Assembly: GCF_005938745.2 (NCBI RefSeq)
Contig: NZ_VCBX02000001.1
Location: 763,501 to 827,500 of the forward strand
Direction: 5' to 3'
DNA length: 64,000 nucleotides
DNA from: Rhodococcus sp. KBS0724
Lineage (GTDB): Bacteria; Actinomycetota; Actinomycetes; Mycobacteriales; Mycobacteriaceae
The first letter of the stretch is position 1. Each line of letters opens with the position of its first letter. A model generated the notes under the pieces. It had not been told where the DNA came from. It did not search any database and was given only the letters and a program-made list of their open reading frames with translations. This document shows, piece after piece, positions 18,151 to 25,493 of this stretch. The position numbers and the translations under genes are program-made.

Positions 18151-18951
18151 TCAGCTCGGCAGGTTTGCCGGGATCCAGTTGGGGTCGCGCTTTTCCATGA
18201 AAGCGCGCATTCCCTCACGGGGCTCCGGTGACGTTTCGAGCGCGCCGAACATGGTTTCGTAGTCGAACAGTCCGTAACGTTCGTTGAGCATTCGCTTGAC
18301 CTGGGCACGGGCCAGTGGCGCGCTCTGCAATACCTCGCGTGCGGCCTGGAGCGCGGCAGTTCGGAGATTCTCGTGCGGCACGACGCGGGAGATCACTCCG
18401 AGCCGAAGTGCCTCTGCGGCATCGAATTTACGTGCGGAGAGCATCAGATCACGCGCAGCTGCAATACCGACGTGAGCGGGCAGTACGGCGGCATAGGTCG
18501 CGTCAGGGATTCCTCGCAGAAGTTCGGGAACGCGGAATGTGGCCCGATCGCTGGCGACGGCGATGTCGGACATCATCGCAACAAGGAGGCCGCCGGCCTG
18601 ACAGATTCCGTTGACCGCGGAAATCACAGGCGCGCGGCTGTCACGGATGGTCATGAACGGGACGACATCGTTGCCCGAAAGCCCCTCCGGCATATTGTCT
18701 CCCGGATCGGAGCGTCCACCGAGATCGCCGCCGGGCGCAAATACGTCGTCGACGCCGGTGATGATCAGTGCTCCCAGATCAGGATCGGAGTTCACGAGGC
18801 GAACTGCTCGTTTCAGTCCGTAATACATTGCGGGGGTGAATGCGTTTCTCGCCGTTGGTCGGTCGATGGTGCACCACCCGATCGCGCCTTCGCGCTCGAA
18901 CCGTAAACCGTCTGCTCCCAAGTCGTCTCCCATACGAAGAGCATACGTCAT
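18151..18951 (-). CDS. Enoyl-CoA hydratase/isomerase family protein
   Basis: A 266-residue crotonase-fold protein. The oxyanion region is FAPGGDLGG and NGICQAGGLLVAMMSDIA; the second catalytic Glu is in FRVPELLRGIPDATY. The first catalytic Glu of crotonase (GGGxEL) is replaced by Leu-Val, so it may be an isomerase, a C-C hydrolase-like crotonase or a hydratase with altered mechanism. The start may be 18951 or the in-frame ATG at 18933. It is monocistronic, ending at the 18-bp hairpin, and its promoter holds an operator-like palindrome over a TATGAT -10. Confidence 0.8.
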   Translation of the reverse strand: MTYALRMGDDLGADGLRFEREGAIGWCTIDRPTARNAFTPAMYYGLKRAVRLVNSDPDLGALIITGVDDVFAPGGDLGGRSDPGDNMPEGLSGNDVVPFMTIRDSRAPVISAVNGICQAGGLLVAMMSDIAVASDRATFRVPELLRGIPDATYAAVLPAHVGIAAARDLMLSARKFDAAEALRLGVISRVVPHENLRTAALQAAREVLQSAPLARAQVKRMLNERYGLFDYETMFGALETSPEPREGMRAFMEKRDPNWIPANLPS

Positions 18952-18961
18952 TCTCTGATGT

Positions 18962-18978
18962 AAGAATCATAATCTCGT
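18962..18978. promoter_or_regulatory. Operator-like palindrome and -10 of the hydratase gene
   Basis: On the minus strand, GAGAT-TATGA-TTCTT matches eight of ten motif positions and contains TATGAT (18966-18971), a good -10 element 14 bases before the 18951 start. Confidence 0.5.
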
Positions 18979-18987
18979 CAAAAAGTA

Positions 18988-19017
18988 GGGCCCAGGAACA
19001 CTGCTGTTCCCGGACCC
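18988..19017 (-). terminator. Intrinsic terminator after the quinone oxidoreductase gene
   Basis: A 13-position stem with two mismatches (18988-19000 with 19005-19017), four-base loop, followed on the minus strand by TACTTTTTG. It closes the four-gene ACAD operon. Confidence 0.8.
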
Positions 19018-19036
19018 CACTGATGATTTCTGCCTG

Positions 19037-20011
19037 TCAGGACGTCAGGTCGATGAGGACCTTCCCGACCGCCTGGCCGTCGGCGACCATCCGAAGAGCA
19101 TCAGCTGCCTTGTCCAGCGGGAACTCGGCACCGATGTGGGGAACTGTGCGGCCGGCGACCAGTAGATCGGTGAGTTCGGCTTCATTTCGACGGTATTCTT
19201 CCGGCGGAATGTCCTTGAACTGGAATCCGTTGACCTGCACGCCCTTTACCAAGATCAGATTGAGCGGAATCTTGGGGATGACACCGGATGCGTACCCGAT
19301 GGTGACAAAGCGGCCGCCCGGACGCAAAGCACGAAGTGCGGGTTCGGAGAGGTCACCGCCGACTGGATCGGCAACAACGTCTGCGCCCTGGGGGAGTGCC
19401 TTTTTCAGTGCCGTGCGCAGGTCCTCGGTGCGGTGGTTGACGAGGTGCCCGGCGCCGTACGACGCCGCGACGTCAAGCTTGTTCGTGCTCGACGCGACCG
19501 CAGTGACCGACGCCCCGAGCGCAACACCGAGCTGAACGGCGGCAAGGCCGACGCCGCCACCGGCGCCGAGAACGATCAACTCGTCTCCGGGTTTGATGTG
19601 AGCCACGGATCGGAGCGTGTGGTACGCCGTGCGGTGAGCCACACCGAAAGCGGCGGCAATGCGTGTCTCGACACCGTCCGGGATGCGGCCCAGCGTGAGT
19701 TTGTCGGAAGCTATGACAATTTCTTCCGCAAACGCACCGACAAAACCGGTGCCGGTGACGCGGTCACCCACGGAGACAGCTGTGACGCCTTCGGCAATCT
19801 CGGACACGACTCCGGCGAACTCACTGCCGGGCGTGAATGGCGGTGGGACACTGACCTGATACTTGTTGGCAATCAACAACACATCGGAGAAGTTGACGGC
19901 TGCGGATTCGATACGGATCCGAATCTGCCCGGCCTCGAGCGGAGCCGAGGGGAGTGTTTCGACGGTGACAACCTCGGGAGGTCCGTACGCCCCGCACACA
20001 GCAGCGCGCAT
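19037..20011 (-). CDS. Zinc-independent NADPH:quinone oxidoreductase (MDR family)
   Basis: A 324-residue medium-chain reductase of the QOR type. The N-terminal GroES-like domain has SAAVNFSDVLLIANKY and GSEFAGVVSEIAEGV without the zinc-binding Cys cluster. The Rossmann motif is LGAGGGVGLAAVQLGVALGA, and PDGVETRIAAAFGVAHRTAYHTL is the hinge. It should reduce an enone, quinone or enoyl-CoA double bond with NADPH. It follows the enoyl-CoA hydratase by six bases and ends the ACAD-kinase-hydratase-reductase operon, which suggests it acts on an unsaturated acyl-CoA or enone intermediate. Confidence 0.83.
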   Translation of the reverse strand: MRAAVCGAYGPPEVVTVETLPSAPLEAGQIRIRIESAAVNFSDVLLIANKYQVSVPPPFTPGSEFAGVVSEIAEGVTAVSVGDRVTGTGFVGAFAEEIVIASDKLTLGRIPDGVETRIAAAFGVAHRTAYHTLRSVAHIKPGDELIVLGAGGGVGLAAVQLGVALGASVTAVASSTNKLDVAASYGAGHLVNHRTEDLRTALKKALPQGADVVADPVGGDLSEPALRALRPGGRFVTIGYASGVIPKIPLNLILVKGVQVNGFQFKDIPPEEYRRNEAELTDLLVAGRTVPHIGAEFPLDKAADALRMVADGQAVGKVLIDLTS

Positions 20012-20017
20012 CGCAGG

Positions 20018-20788
20018 TTACCTACCCTGCCAGATCGGGGTGCGCTTCTCGATGAAAGCAGCAGCGCCCTCCTTGGCGTCACCACTGCTGAACACCGTTG
20101 ACTGCCATTGCCCGAGTTTCTGTGCAGCGCTGGTTGAATCGGTTACCGCGAGGCGGACGAGTTCCTTGCATGCAGCCAAGCCGAGTGGAGCGTTTGCGGC
20201 GACGCGCTCGGCATATCCCACTGCGGCCTCCAGGACCTGGTCCGGATCTACGACCGCGTTGATCAGTCCGAGTTGGTAGCCCCGGTCAGCCGTGATGAGA
20301 TCGCCGGTGAGGGTTAACTCCAGGGCGACGTGCATCGGGATTCGGGTTCCGATGTTGGTGCCGCCGCCGCCGGGGAACAATCCCCGTTTCACTTCGGGGA
20401 AGCCGAATTTCGCGGCCGACGACGCGATGATGATGTCGGAACCGAGGAGGAGTTCAAGCCCGCCGCCGATGGCGGTGCCGTTGGCGGCACCGATCACCGG
20501 GGTCGAGAGTTTGCCTGCTGCGAGTCGAGCGAAACCTTCGGAGGTGAAGGCTCCTTCGCCTTCCGTGGCAAAGGCCTTCAGGTCCATGCCTGAGCAGAAA
20601 GCGCGGTCACCGGTGGCGGTGATGACGATTGCGCGGACGTCCGGATCGGTGTCGGCGGCCAGTACTGTGTCGCCGAGTTCGCGATACAGGCTGCCGGTGA
20701 GCGCATTTCGTGCGTCCGGGCGGTTGAGACGCAGGATCAGGATCTGTCCGCGGCGTTCCTGGATCAGTTCGGGGGTTGTGTCGGTCAT
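20018..20788 (-). CDS. Enoyl-CoA hydratase
   Basis: A 256-residue crotonase with both catalytic Glu residues visible: NGTAIGGGLELLLGSD and KFGFPEVKRGLFPGGGG. The oxyanion loop is RAFCSGMDLKAF. It hydrates trans-2-enoyl-CoA to the 3-hydroxyacyl-CoA. The start ATG at 20788 overlaps the stop of the kinase gene (ATGA), so the two are translationally coupled. In this operon it would act on the enoyl-CoA made by the ACAD/kinase pair. The terminal motif AAAFIEKRTPIWQGR is common in actinobacterial EchA proteins. Confidence 0.88.
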   Translation of the reverse strand: MTDTTPELIQERRGQILILRLNRPDARNALTGSLYRELGDTVLAADTDPDVRAIVITATGDRAFCSGMDLKAFATEGEGAFTSEGFARLAAGKLSTPVIGAANGTAIGGGLELLLGSDIIIASSAAKFGFPEVKRGLFPGGGGTNIGTRIPMHVALELTLTGDLITADRGYQLGLINAVVDPDQVLEAAVGYAERVAANAPLGLAACKELVRLAVTDSTSAAQKLGQWQSTVFSSGDAKEGAAAFIEKRTPIWQGR

Positions 20789-21801
20789 GACTTGTACTCC
20801 GTTGTCTCGGCGAGTTCGGCAGCAGCGATCATCGATTGGGCGACAATGGGACCGAAGGCAAGGAGTTTCTCGTTGTCGCCGGCGCGCTGGAACCCCTGTT
20901 CGAGGATGATCGCGAGTTTCCACTTGGCGAGGATTCGGTAGTAGTCCAGGTCGTCGACCTGGCGACCCGAGATCTCGGAGTAGTGCCCGGCCAACTGTTC
21001 CATCGACGGCATGCCCTGCAGGTTGACGTAGCTGCTGGTTGCTGCCTCTGGAGCGCTGGTGTCCTTGGGCCAGCCCTCTAGCATCCAGGCGAGGTCCAGT
21101 TTGGGGTCGCCGACCGTTCCCATCTCCCAATCGACGATGGCGGAAAGCCGGGCCGGTGCGCCGTTTTCGAACATCACGTTCGCGAACTGGTAGTCGCCGT
21201 GCATGATTCCGGGGATGAAGTCGAGCGGCTTGTGGTTCCGCAGCCACTCGGTGGCGACTTCGATTCCTTCGAGTTCGCGGCCCTTGATCTTCTCGAACAG
21301 GCTGGTCCAGCGATCGACCTGACGCTCGTGGAAACCGTCGGGTCGACCAAGATCCTGGAGGCCCTTGGCTTTCCAATCGACCTTCGACAGAAGTGCGATG
21401 CCTTCGGCCAGCTGGTAGCCCAGTCCGTTCCGTGCTTCGAGGTCGCTCTTGAAGGGCTCCGGCCAATTCCGGTCGTCCATGGGGGACCAACCGTCGACAA
21501 ATCCCATGAGATAAAACGGTCGGCCGAGTACGGAGGCGTCCTCGCACACGGCGATTGCTTCGGTGTGGGGCACATCGGTGCCGTCGAGTGCCGAGATGAT
21601 CTGCCACTCGCGGAGGATTCCCTTGTCGCGGTTTGCGGGAGCCTCCGGCGGTGGTATCCGGATCACGCAGCGAAAGTCGTCACGGGTGAGTTCGTAGATT
21701 TCGTTCTGGGTACCGCCGGAGAGGTATCGGTGCTCGAGCGGCGCGCCCTTGCCGAGGCCCTCGCCGTCCATCCAGTCCGAAAGCCGTTGAAAATCGATCA
21801 C
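20785..21801 (-). CDS. APH-type kinase, ACAD10/ACAD11 N-domain-like
   Basis: A 338-residue aminoglycoside-phosphotransferase-fold protein. The catalytic HGDYQFANVMFE and metal-binding DWEMGTVGDPKLDLAWMLEGW are intact, and GGTQNEIYEL forms the nucleotide loop. The sequence resembles the kinase domain of mammalian ACAD10/ACAD11, which is known to phosphorylate hydroxyacyl-CoAs so that the partner ACAD domain can eliminate phosphate. It sits between an ACAD and an enoyl-CoA hydratase with four-base overlaps on both sides. A resistance function is unlikely; phosphorylation of a hydroxyacyl-CoA intermediate is the best inference. Confidence 0.8.
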   Translation of the reverse strand: MIDFQRLSDWMDGEGLGKGAPLEHRYLSGGTQNEIYELTRDDFRCVIRIPPPEAPANRDKGILREWQIISALDGTDVPHTEAIAVCEDASVLGRPFYLMGFVDGWSPMDDRNWPEPFKSDLEARNGLGYQLAEGIALLSKVDWKAKGLQDLGRPDGFHERQVDRWTSLFEKIKGRELEGIEVATEWLRNHKPLDFIPGIMHGDYQFANVMFENGAPARLSAIVDWEMGTVGDPKLDLAWMLEGWPKDTSAPEAATSSYVNLQGMPSMEQLAGHYSEISGRQVDDLDYYRILAKWKLAIILEQGFQRAGDNEKLLAFGPIVAQSMIAAAELAETTEYKS

Positions 21802-23099
21802 AGGTTCCCCACTTCCAGTTCGATGTAGTCGGCGTACTTTGCCTTAGCGGCTTCTTGCTTGCGCGGGATCCATTCCGTAGGCCAGAGGTCGTCACTGGGG
21901 CTGTAATCCCGCAGTACCTGCTTGGCGACGGTGGTCTTGTGTACCTCGGTCGGGCCGTCGGCGAGGCCCATCACTGCGGCACCGTGAATCATCTGGAAGA
22001 GCGGAAGCTCGTTGGTCACACCGAGCGCACCGTGTATTTGCATTGCCCGCCAAGCGATGTCGTGCAGCACAGTCGGCATGATGACCTTGGCGGCGGCGAT
22101 GTCCTTGCGGACCTTCTTGTAGTCGTTGTACTTGTCGATCTTCCATGCCGTGTGCAATACGAAGAGCCTGAACTGAGCCAGTTGGGCGTAGGAGTCCGCG
22201 ATGTAGCCCTGCACGAACTGCTTGTCGGCGAGCCGGCTGCCCGCGGTTTCGCGGCTCAGTGCGCGCTCGCACATCATGTCGATTGCCTTCTGTGCAAGGC
22301 CGATCGTCCTCATGGCGTGGTGGATTCGTCCGCCGCCGAGGCGCGTCTGTGCCACGGCAAATGCCTGACCTTCGCCGCCGAGGAGTGCATCCTCGTGTAC
22401 CCGGACACCCTCGTAGTGGATGAGGGCGTGGGTGCCGTCGTTGAGGGGCTCACCGTACAGACCCACGTTGCGGACGATGTTGATTCCCGGTGTGTCCGAC
22501 GGTACGAGGAACATCGACATGCCCTTGTACACACTGACATCGGAGTTCGTCACAGCCATGACGATCAGGAACGACGCGGTTCTCGCGTTGGAGGAGAAGT
22601 ACTTCATTCCGTCGATGACCCAGTGGTCGCCGTCCTTGACTGCGCGCGTCGTGAACTGCGCGGGGTCGGCACCGGCCTGTGGTTCGGTCATGGAGTAGGT
22701 CGAGAACATCTCGCCGTCGAGTAGTGGCTGCAGGTAGCGCCGCTTCTGCTCTTCGGTGCCGTAGTGGGCAATGATCTCGGCATTGCCGGTATCCGGTGCC
22801 TGGCATCCGAATACGATTGGTGCCCAGGATGATCGACCGAGAATCTCGTTCAGCAGAGCCAGCTTGAGTGCGCCGTATCCCTGGCCGCCCATGTCGGGTC
22901 CGAGATGCGTGGCCCACAGTCCTTGCTTCCGAACCTGCTCCTTGAGCGGGTCGATCGCTTTACGCCTGGCTCCGTCCAACGGCACGAACTGCTCGTGCGG
23001 CCAGACCAGGTCGAGCGGCTCGACCTCTTCACGTACGAACTTGTCCGCCCAGTCCAGTTTCGCTTGGTACTCGGGGTCGGTCTCGAAATCCCACGCCAT
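21798..23099 (-). CDS. Acyl-CoA dehydrogenase, ACAD11-like
   Basis: A 433-residue ACAD; start ATG at 23099 after a perfect AAGGAGG. The FAD/substrate motifs YSMTEPQAGADPAQ and WVIDGMKYFSSNA, the RIHHAMRTIGLAQKAID helix and the C-terminal QIHGALGVTNELPLFQMI with GADG-like GLADGPTEVHKTTVAK match the ACAD10/11 branch. It overlaps the APH kinase gene by four bases, reproducing as two genes the kinase-ACAD fusion of ACAD11. It heads the operon ACAD - kinase - hydratase - reductase. Either ordinary alpha,beta-dehydrogenation or phosphate elimination from a phospho-acyl-CoA is possible. Confidence 0.87.
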   Translation of the reverse strand: MAWDFETDPEYQAKLDWADKFVREEVEPLDLVWPHEQFVPLDGARRKAIDPLKEQVRKQGLWATHLGPDMGGQGYGALKLALLNEILGRSSWAPIVFGCQAPDTGNAEIIAHYGTEEQKRRYLQPLLDGEMFSTYSMTEPQAGADPAQFTTRAVKDGDHWVIDGMKYFSSNARTASFLIVMAVTNSDVSVYKGMSMFLVPSDTPGINIVRNVGLYGEPLNDGTHALIHYEGVRVHEDALLGGEGQAFAVAQTRLGGGRIHHAMRTIGLAQKAIDMMCERALSRETAGSRLADKQFVQGYIADSYAQLAQFRLFVLHTAWKIDKYNDYKKVRKDIAAAKVIMPTVLHDIAWRAMQIHGALGVTNELPLFQMIHGAAVMGLADGPTEVHKTTVAKQVLRDYSPSDDLWPTEWIPRKQEAAKAKYADYIELEVGNL

Positions 23100-23120
23100 G
23101 TGCGCCTCCTTGGTTACTTG

Positions 23121-23151
23121 GAGAATAGCGTTCTTGTTGATAAAAATGCAA
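23121..23151 (-). promoter_or_regulatory. Promoter and operator-like palindrome of the ACAD operon
   Basis: On the minus strand, -35 TTGCAT (23146-23151), 18-base spacer, -10 TATTCT (23122-23127). The -10 lies inside GAGAA-TAGCG-TTCTT (23121-23135, 9/10 match to the motif). The leader before the ACAD start would be about 15 bases. Confidence 0.65.
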
Positions 23152-23264
23152 TTCTTTTCGGGCAAAATTCTAATTCTTGATCGCCCCGCGGTCGGTGTGT
23201 GATCCAGTCAAACCTGTTGGGCTGGTGAGGTTCTCCAGCAGGCGCACCGCCCGCGTGTGGGTAC

Positions 23265-23302
23265 GACAAATGCCGCCGACACGGGTGTCGGCGGCATTTG
23301 TC
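23265..23302. terminator. Hairpin terminator after the amidohydrolase gene
   Basis: A perfect 18-bp inverted repeat (GACAAATGCCGCCGACAC at 23265-23282 with 23285-23302) and a two-base loop, 12 bases beyond the amidohydrolase stop. No U tract. Confidence 0.85.
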
Positions 23303-23314
23303 CAAGCGTGGAGG

Positions 23315-24586
23315 CTACGAGTTGGCGAGCTCGTAGCGTCGACGGTATTCGGCCTTGGATGTCTCGCTGATATCGACATCGGTTGCCCGTGCACGCAGGG
23401 CGCCCACGGTGGCGTCCTCGCGCTTGATGTGCTTGAAGGGATCCCAGTCGAAGAACCGGGCAACGTTTCCGAAGGTGATCTTGTCGATCTCCTCGTCGGT
23501 GAGCTTGGCGTCGACGAGTTCTTCCATCAACATCTCCGGCGAAATCGGCCAAGTGGAGTCGGAATGGGGGTAGTCGCATTCCCAGGCGATGGTGTCGATG
23601 CCGAGGCGGTCACGGTTGTTCAGTCCGCTCGGCTCGGTGATGTAGCACGCCAGGAAGTTCTTGCGCCACACGTCGGTTGCCGTCATTCCCTTGGGGAGGA
23701 AGCTGGTTCCGGTCCAGGACTGGTTGACGACGTGGCGTTCGACGCGGTCGAGCCACGGTGCAACCCAGCCGACGCCACCCTCGCTCATGGCGACCTTGAG
23801 ATCCGGGAACTTCTGGAAGGCTCCGCTGAGCATCATGTCGTTTGCCGCGATAGTCGAAATGAGCGGTGTCAGAACCATCATGTCGTCGATGTTGAAGCCC
23901 TCGGGGCGCTTGACCAAGCTGAAGCCGCCACCGATGTGCAGGCTCAGGACGATGTTGGTCTCGACGCAGGCCTTGAAGATCGGATCCCAGTAGCCGGACT
24001 TGAAGTCGGGGTAGCCCTCACCCACGCCGTACGGAGTCTCAGGGATGCTGATGGATCGGCAACCCATCGCGGCGAGACGGTGGATCTCCTTGACGGATTC
24101 CTCCACGTCGAAGAACGGGATGATGCCGAGGGGGATGAAGCGCCCGGGGTGAGCATTCGGTACCTCACCGACGACCCAGTCGTTGAAGGCCCGAGATGCC
24201 GCTAGGGACAACTTCTTGTCCGGCAGGCTCGCAAGGTGGGTTCCGGCGAATCCGGGGAAGGTGGCAAAAAGTGTTGCGGCCAAGGTGCCGTTGGCATCCA
24301 TGTCGCGTACACGCAGGTCCATGTCGTAGACGCCGGGACGCATCTCGGCGTAGCCCGTGGGATCCATGCCCCACTCTTCCTTCGGCCAGGAGACGACGGC
24401 GTTCAGGCCGGAACTGCCGACCACCGTGTCCTGGAAAAGCCAGGCCTGCACGTTGGGGTTGCGGGGGTGGGCCGTCAGCTTGGGGGCCTGGTCCATGAGG
24501 CTTTTCGGGAAGTGCTTTTCGAAGATGTCAGCCGGTTCGACCACGTGGTCGTCGATGCTGACCATCACCATGTCGTCAATGTTCAT
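23315..24586 (-). CDS. Amidohydrolase-2 (ACMSD-like) family protein
   Basis: A 423-residue TIM-barrel metal-dependent hydrolase/decarboxylase family member. The N-terminal VSIDDHVVEPADIFEKHFP is the family signature; later MGCRSISIPETPYG and IVLSLHIGGGF (metal His) and CDYPHSDSTWP near the C-terminus are also conserved. The first HxH is replaced by Asp-Asp-His, as in many actinobacterial relatives. ACMSD-type enzymes decarboxylate or hydrolyse ring-derived acids; the substrate here is not known. The gene is alone between the SDR operon and its hairpin terminator and has its own promoter. Confidence 0.82.
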   Translation of the reverse strand: MNIDDMVMVSIDDHVVEPADIFEKHFPKSLMDQAPKLTAHPRNPNVQAWLFQDTVVGSSGLNAVVSWPKEEWGMDPTGYAEMRPGVYDMDLRVRDMDANGTLAATLFATFPGFAGTHLASLPDKKLSLAASRAFNDWVVGEVPNAHPGRFIPLGIIPFFDVEESVKEIHRLAAMGCRSISIPETPYGVGEGYPDFKSGYWDPIFKACVETNIVLSLHIGGGFSLVKRPEGFNIDDMMVLTPLISTIAANDMMLSGAFQKFPDLKVAMSEGGVGWVAPWLDRVERHVVNQSWTGTSFLPKGMTATDVWRKNFLACYITEPSGLNNRDRLGIDTIAWECDYPHSDSTWPISPEMLMEELVDAKLTDEEIDKITFGNVARFFDWDPFKHIKREDATVGALRARATDVDISETSKAEYRRRYELANS

Positions 24587-24641
24587 TGAGAATCCTCTCC
24601 TGCGCTGCGCAGAGATGCCCGGCAGCGGCGCCTACTGCAAT

Positions 24642-24671
24642 GAGAATATTGTTTTCGCTATTGAGAATCAA
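24642..24671 (-). promoter_or_regulatory. Promoter and operator-like palindrome of the amidohydrolase gene
   Basis: On the minus strand, -35 TTGATT (24666-24671), 17-base spacer, -10 TATTCT (24643-24648). The -10 lies inside GAGAA-TATTG-TTTTC (24642-24656, 9/10), the same architecture as the ACAD promoter. Confidence 0.65.
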
Positions 24672-24685
24672 TAGCTGGACGAGTG

Positions 24686-24700
24686 GAGAATCACATATTC
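24686..24700. promoter_or_regulatory. Second operator-like palindrome before the amidohydrolase gene
   Basis: GAGAA-TCACA-TATTC matches eight of ten motif positions, 44 bases from the first copy, just beyond the SDR stop. Confidence 0.4.
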
Positions 24701-24711
24701 GTAGTGTCCGG

Positions 24712-25473
24712 TCACCGCAACACCGTGCCGCCGTCGACGTTGACGACCTGCCCGTTGATCCACTCGCCGTCATCCGACATCAGGTAGGCGACCATGCTCG
24801 AGATGTCGCTGGGTCTGCCTCCCCGTGTACTGCGAGATCGCGCGATCAACGACTGCAGCAGTTCGGGCGACGCGCCCTCCTCGATCTCTTTGGTGAGGAT
24901 CAGTCCGGGAGTGATGGCGTTGGCGCGGATGCCGTCGCGGCCCCAGCGCGACGCGACGTGGCGGGCCAGGGAGTTGATAGCGGCTTTGGTTGCCGAATAG
25001 GCAGGACGCTGCGGATCACCCGTGAACGAGGCGATCGACGATGTATAGACGATCGTGCCGCCACCGCGTGCGAGGAGTTCGGGAATGGCGTGCCGGGTCA
25101 CGAGCATGTGGCCGCGAAGGTTGACGGCGATGGTGCGGTCCCAGACCTCGAGGTCGATGTCGACGATATCGGTGTCCTTGGACACCGAACCCATATCTCC
25201 GGCATTGATATGGACGGCGTCAAGGCCGCCGTAGGTCCGGACGCTGAATGCCACCAATTTCTCGACTGACGTGTCGTCGGAAATGTCGAATTGTGCTGCA
25301 ACGGAACGCCCACCGGCTTCGTTTATTGCCGCAGCGGTCTTTTCGGCACCTTCGAGGTTGAGATCACCGATCACGATCTGTGCGCCCTCGTTTGCCAGTC
25401 GCTGCGCGGAGGCGGCGCCGAGGCCGGTGGCGCCGCCGGCAATCAGAATGACCTTGTCTGTCAAACCCTGCAC
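24712..25473 (-). CDS. Short-chain dehydrogenase/reductase
   Basis: A 253-residue SDR. GTG at 25473 is the start, fixed by AGGAGA six bases upstream; longer in-frame extensions run into the ligase gene. Motifs are AGGATGLGAASAQRL, INAGDMG (NNAG variant) and YSATK with YTSSIAS. C-terminus INGQVVNVDGGTVLR. It is the last gene of the ferredoxin-P450-aldolase-ligase operon, 20 bases after the ligase. It probably oxidises or reduces a hydroxyl on the same intermediate set; specificity is unknown. Confidence 0.83.
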   Translation of the reverse strand: MQGLTDKVILIAGGATGLGAASAQRLANEGAQIVIGDLNLEGAEKTAAAINEAGGRSVAAQFDISDDTSVEKLVAFSVRTYGGLDAVHINAGDMGSVSKDTDIVDIDLEVWDRTIAVNLRGHMLVTRHAIPELLARGGGTIVYTSSIASFTGDPQRPAYSATKAAINSLARHVASRWGRDGIRANAITPGLILTKEIEEGASPELLQSLIARSRSTRGGRPSDISSMVAYLMSDDGEWINGQVVNVDGGTVLR

Positions 25474-25493
25474 GAGGGTCTCCTGTTCTGTCG

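Noticed and set aside
20785..21801. Aminoglycoside resistance phosphotransferase
   Set aside because: The fold is APH-like, but the gene is embedded with four-base overlaps between ACAD and enoyl-CoA hydratase genes and resembles the ACAD10/11 kinase domain.
23139..23180. Further copies of the GAGAA palindrome upstream of the ACAD promoter
   Set aside because: AT-rich sequences around 23141-23160 match only seven or fewer of ten positions; not distinguishable from chance.
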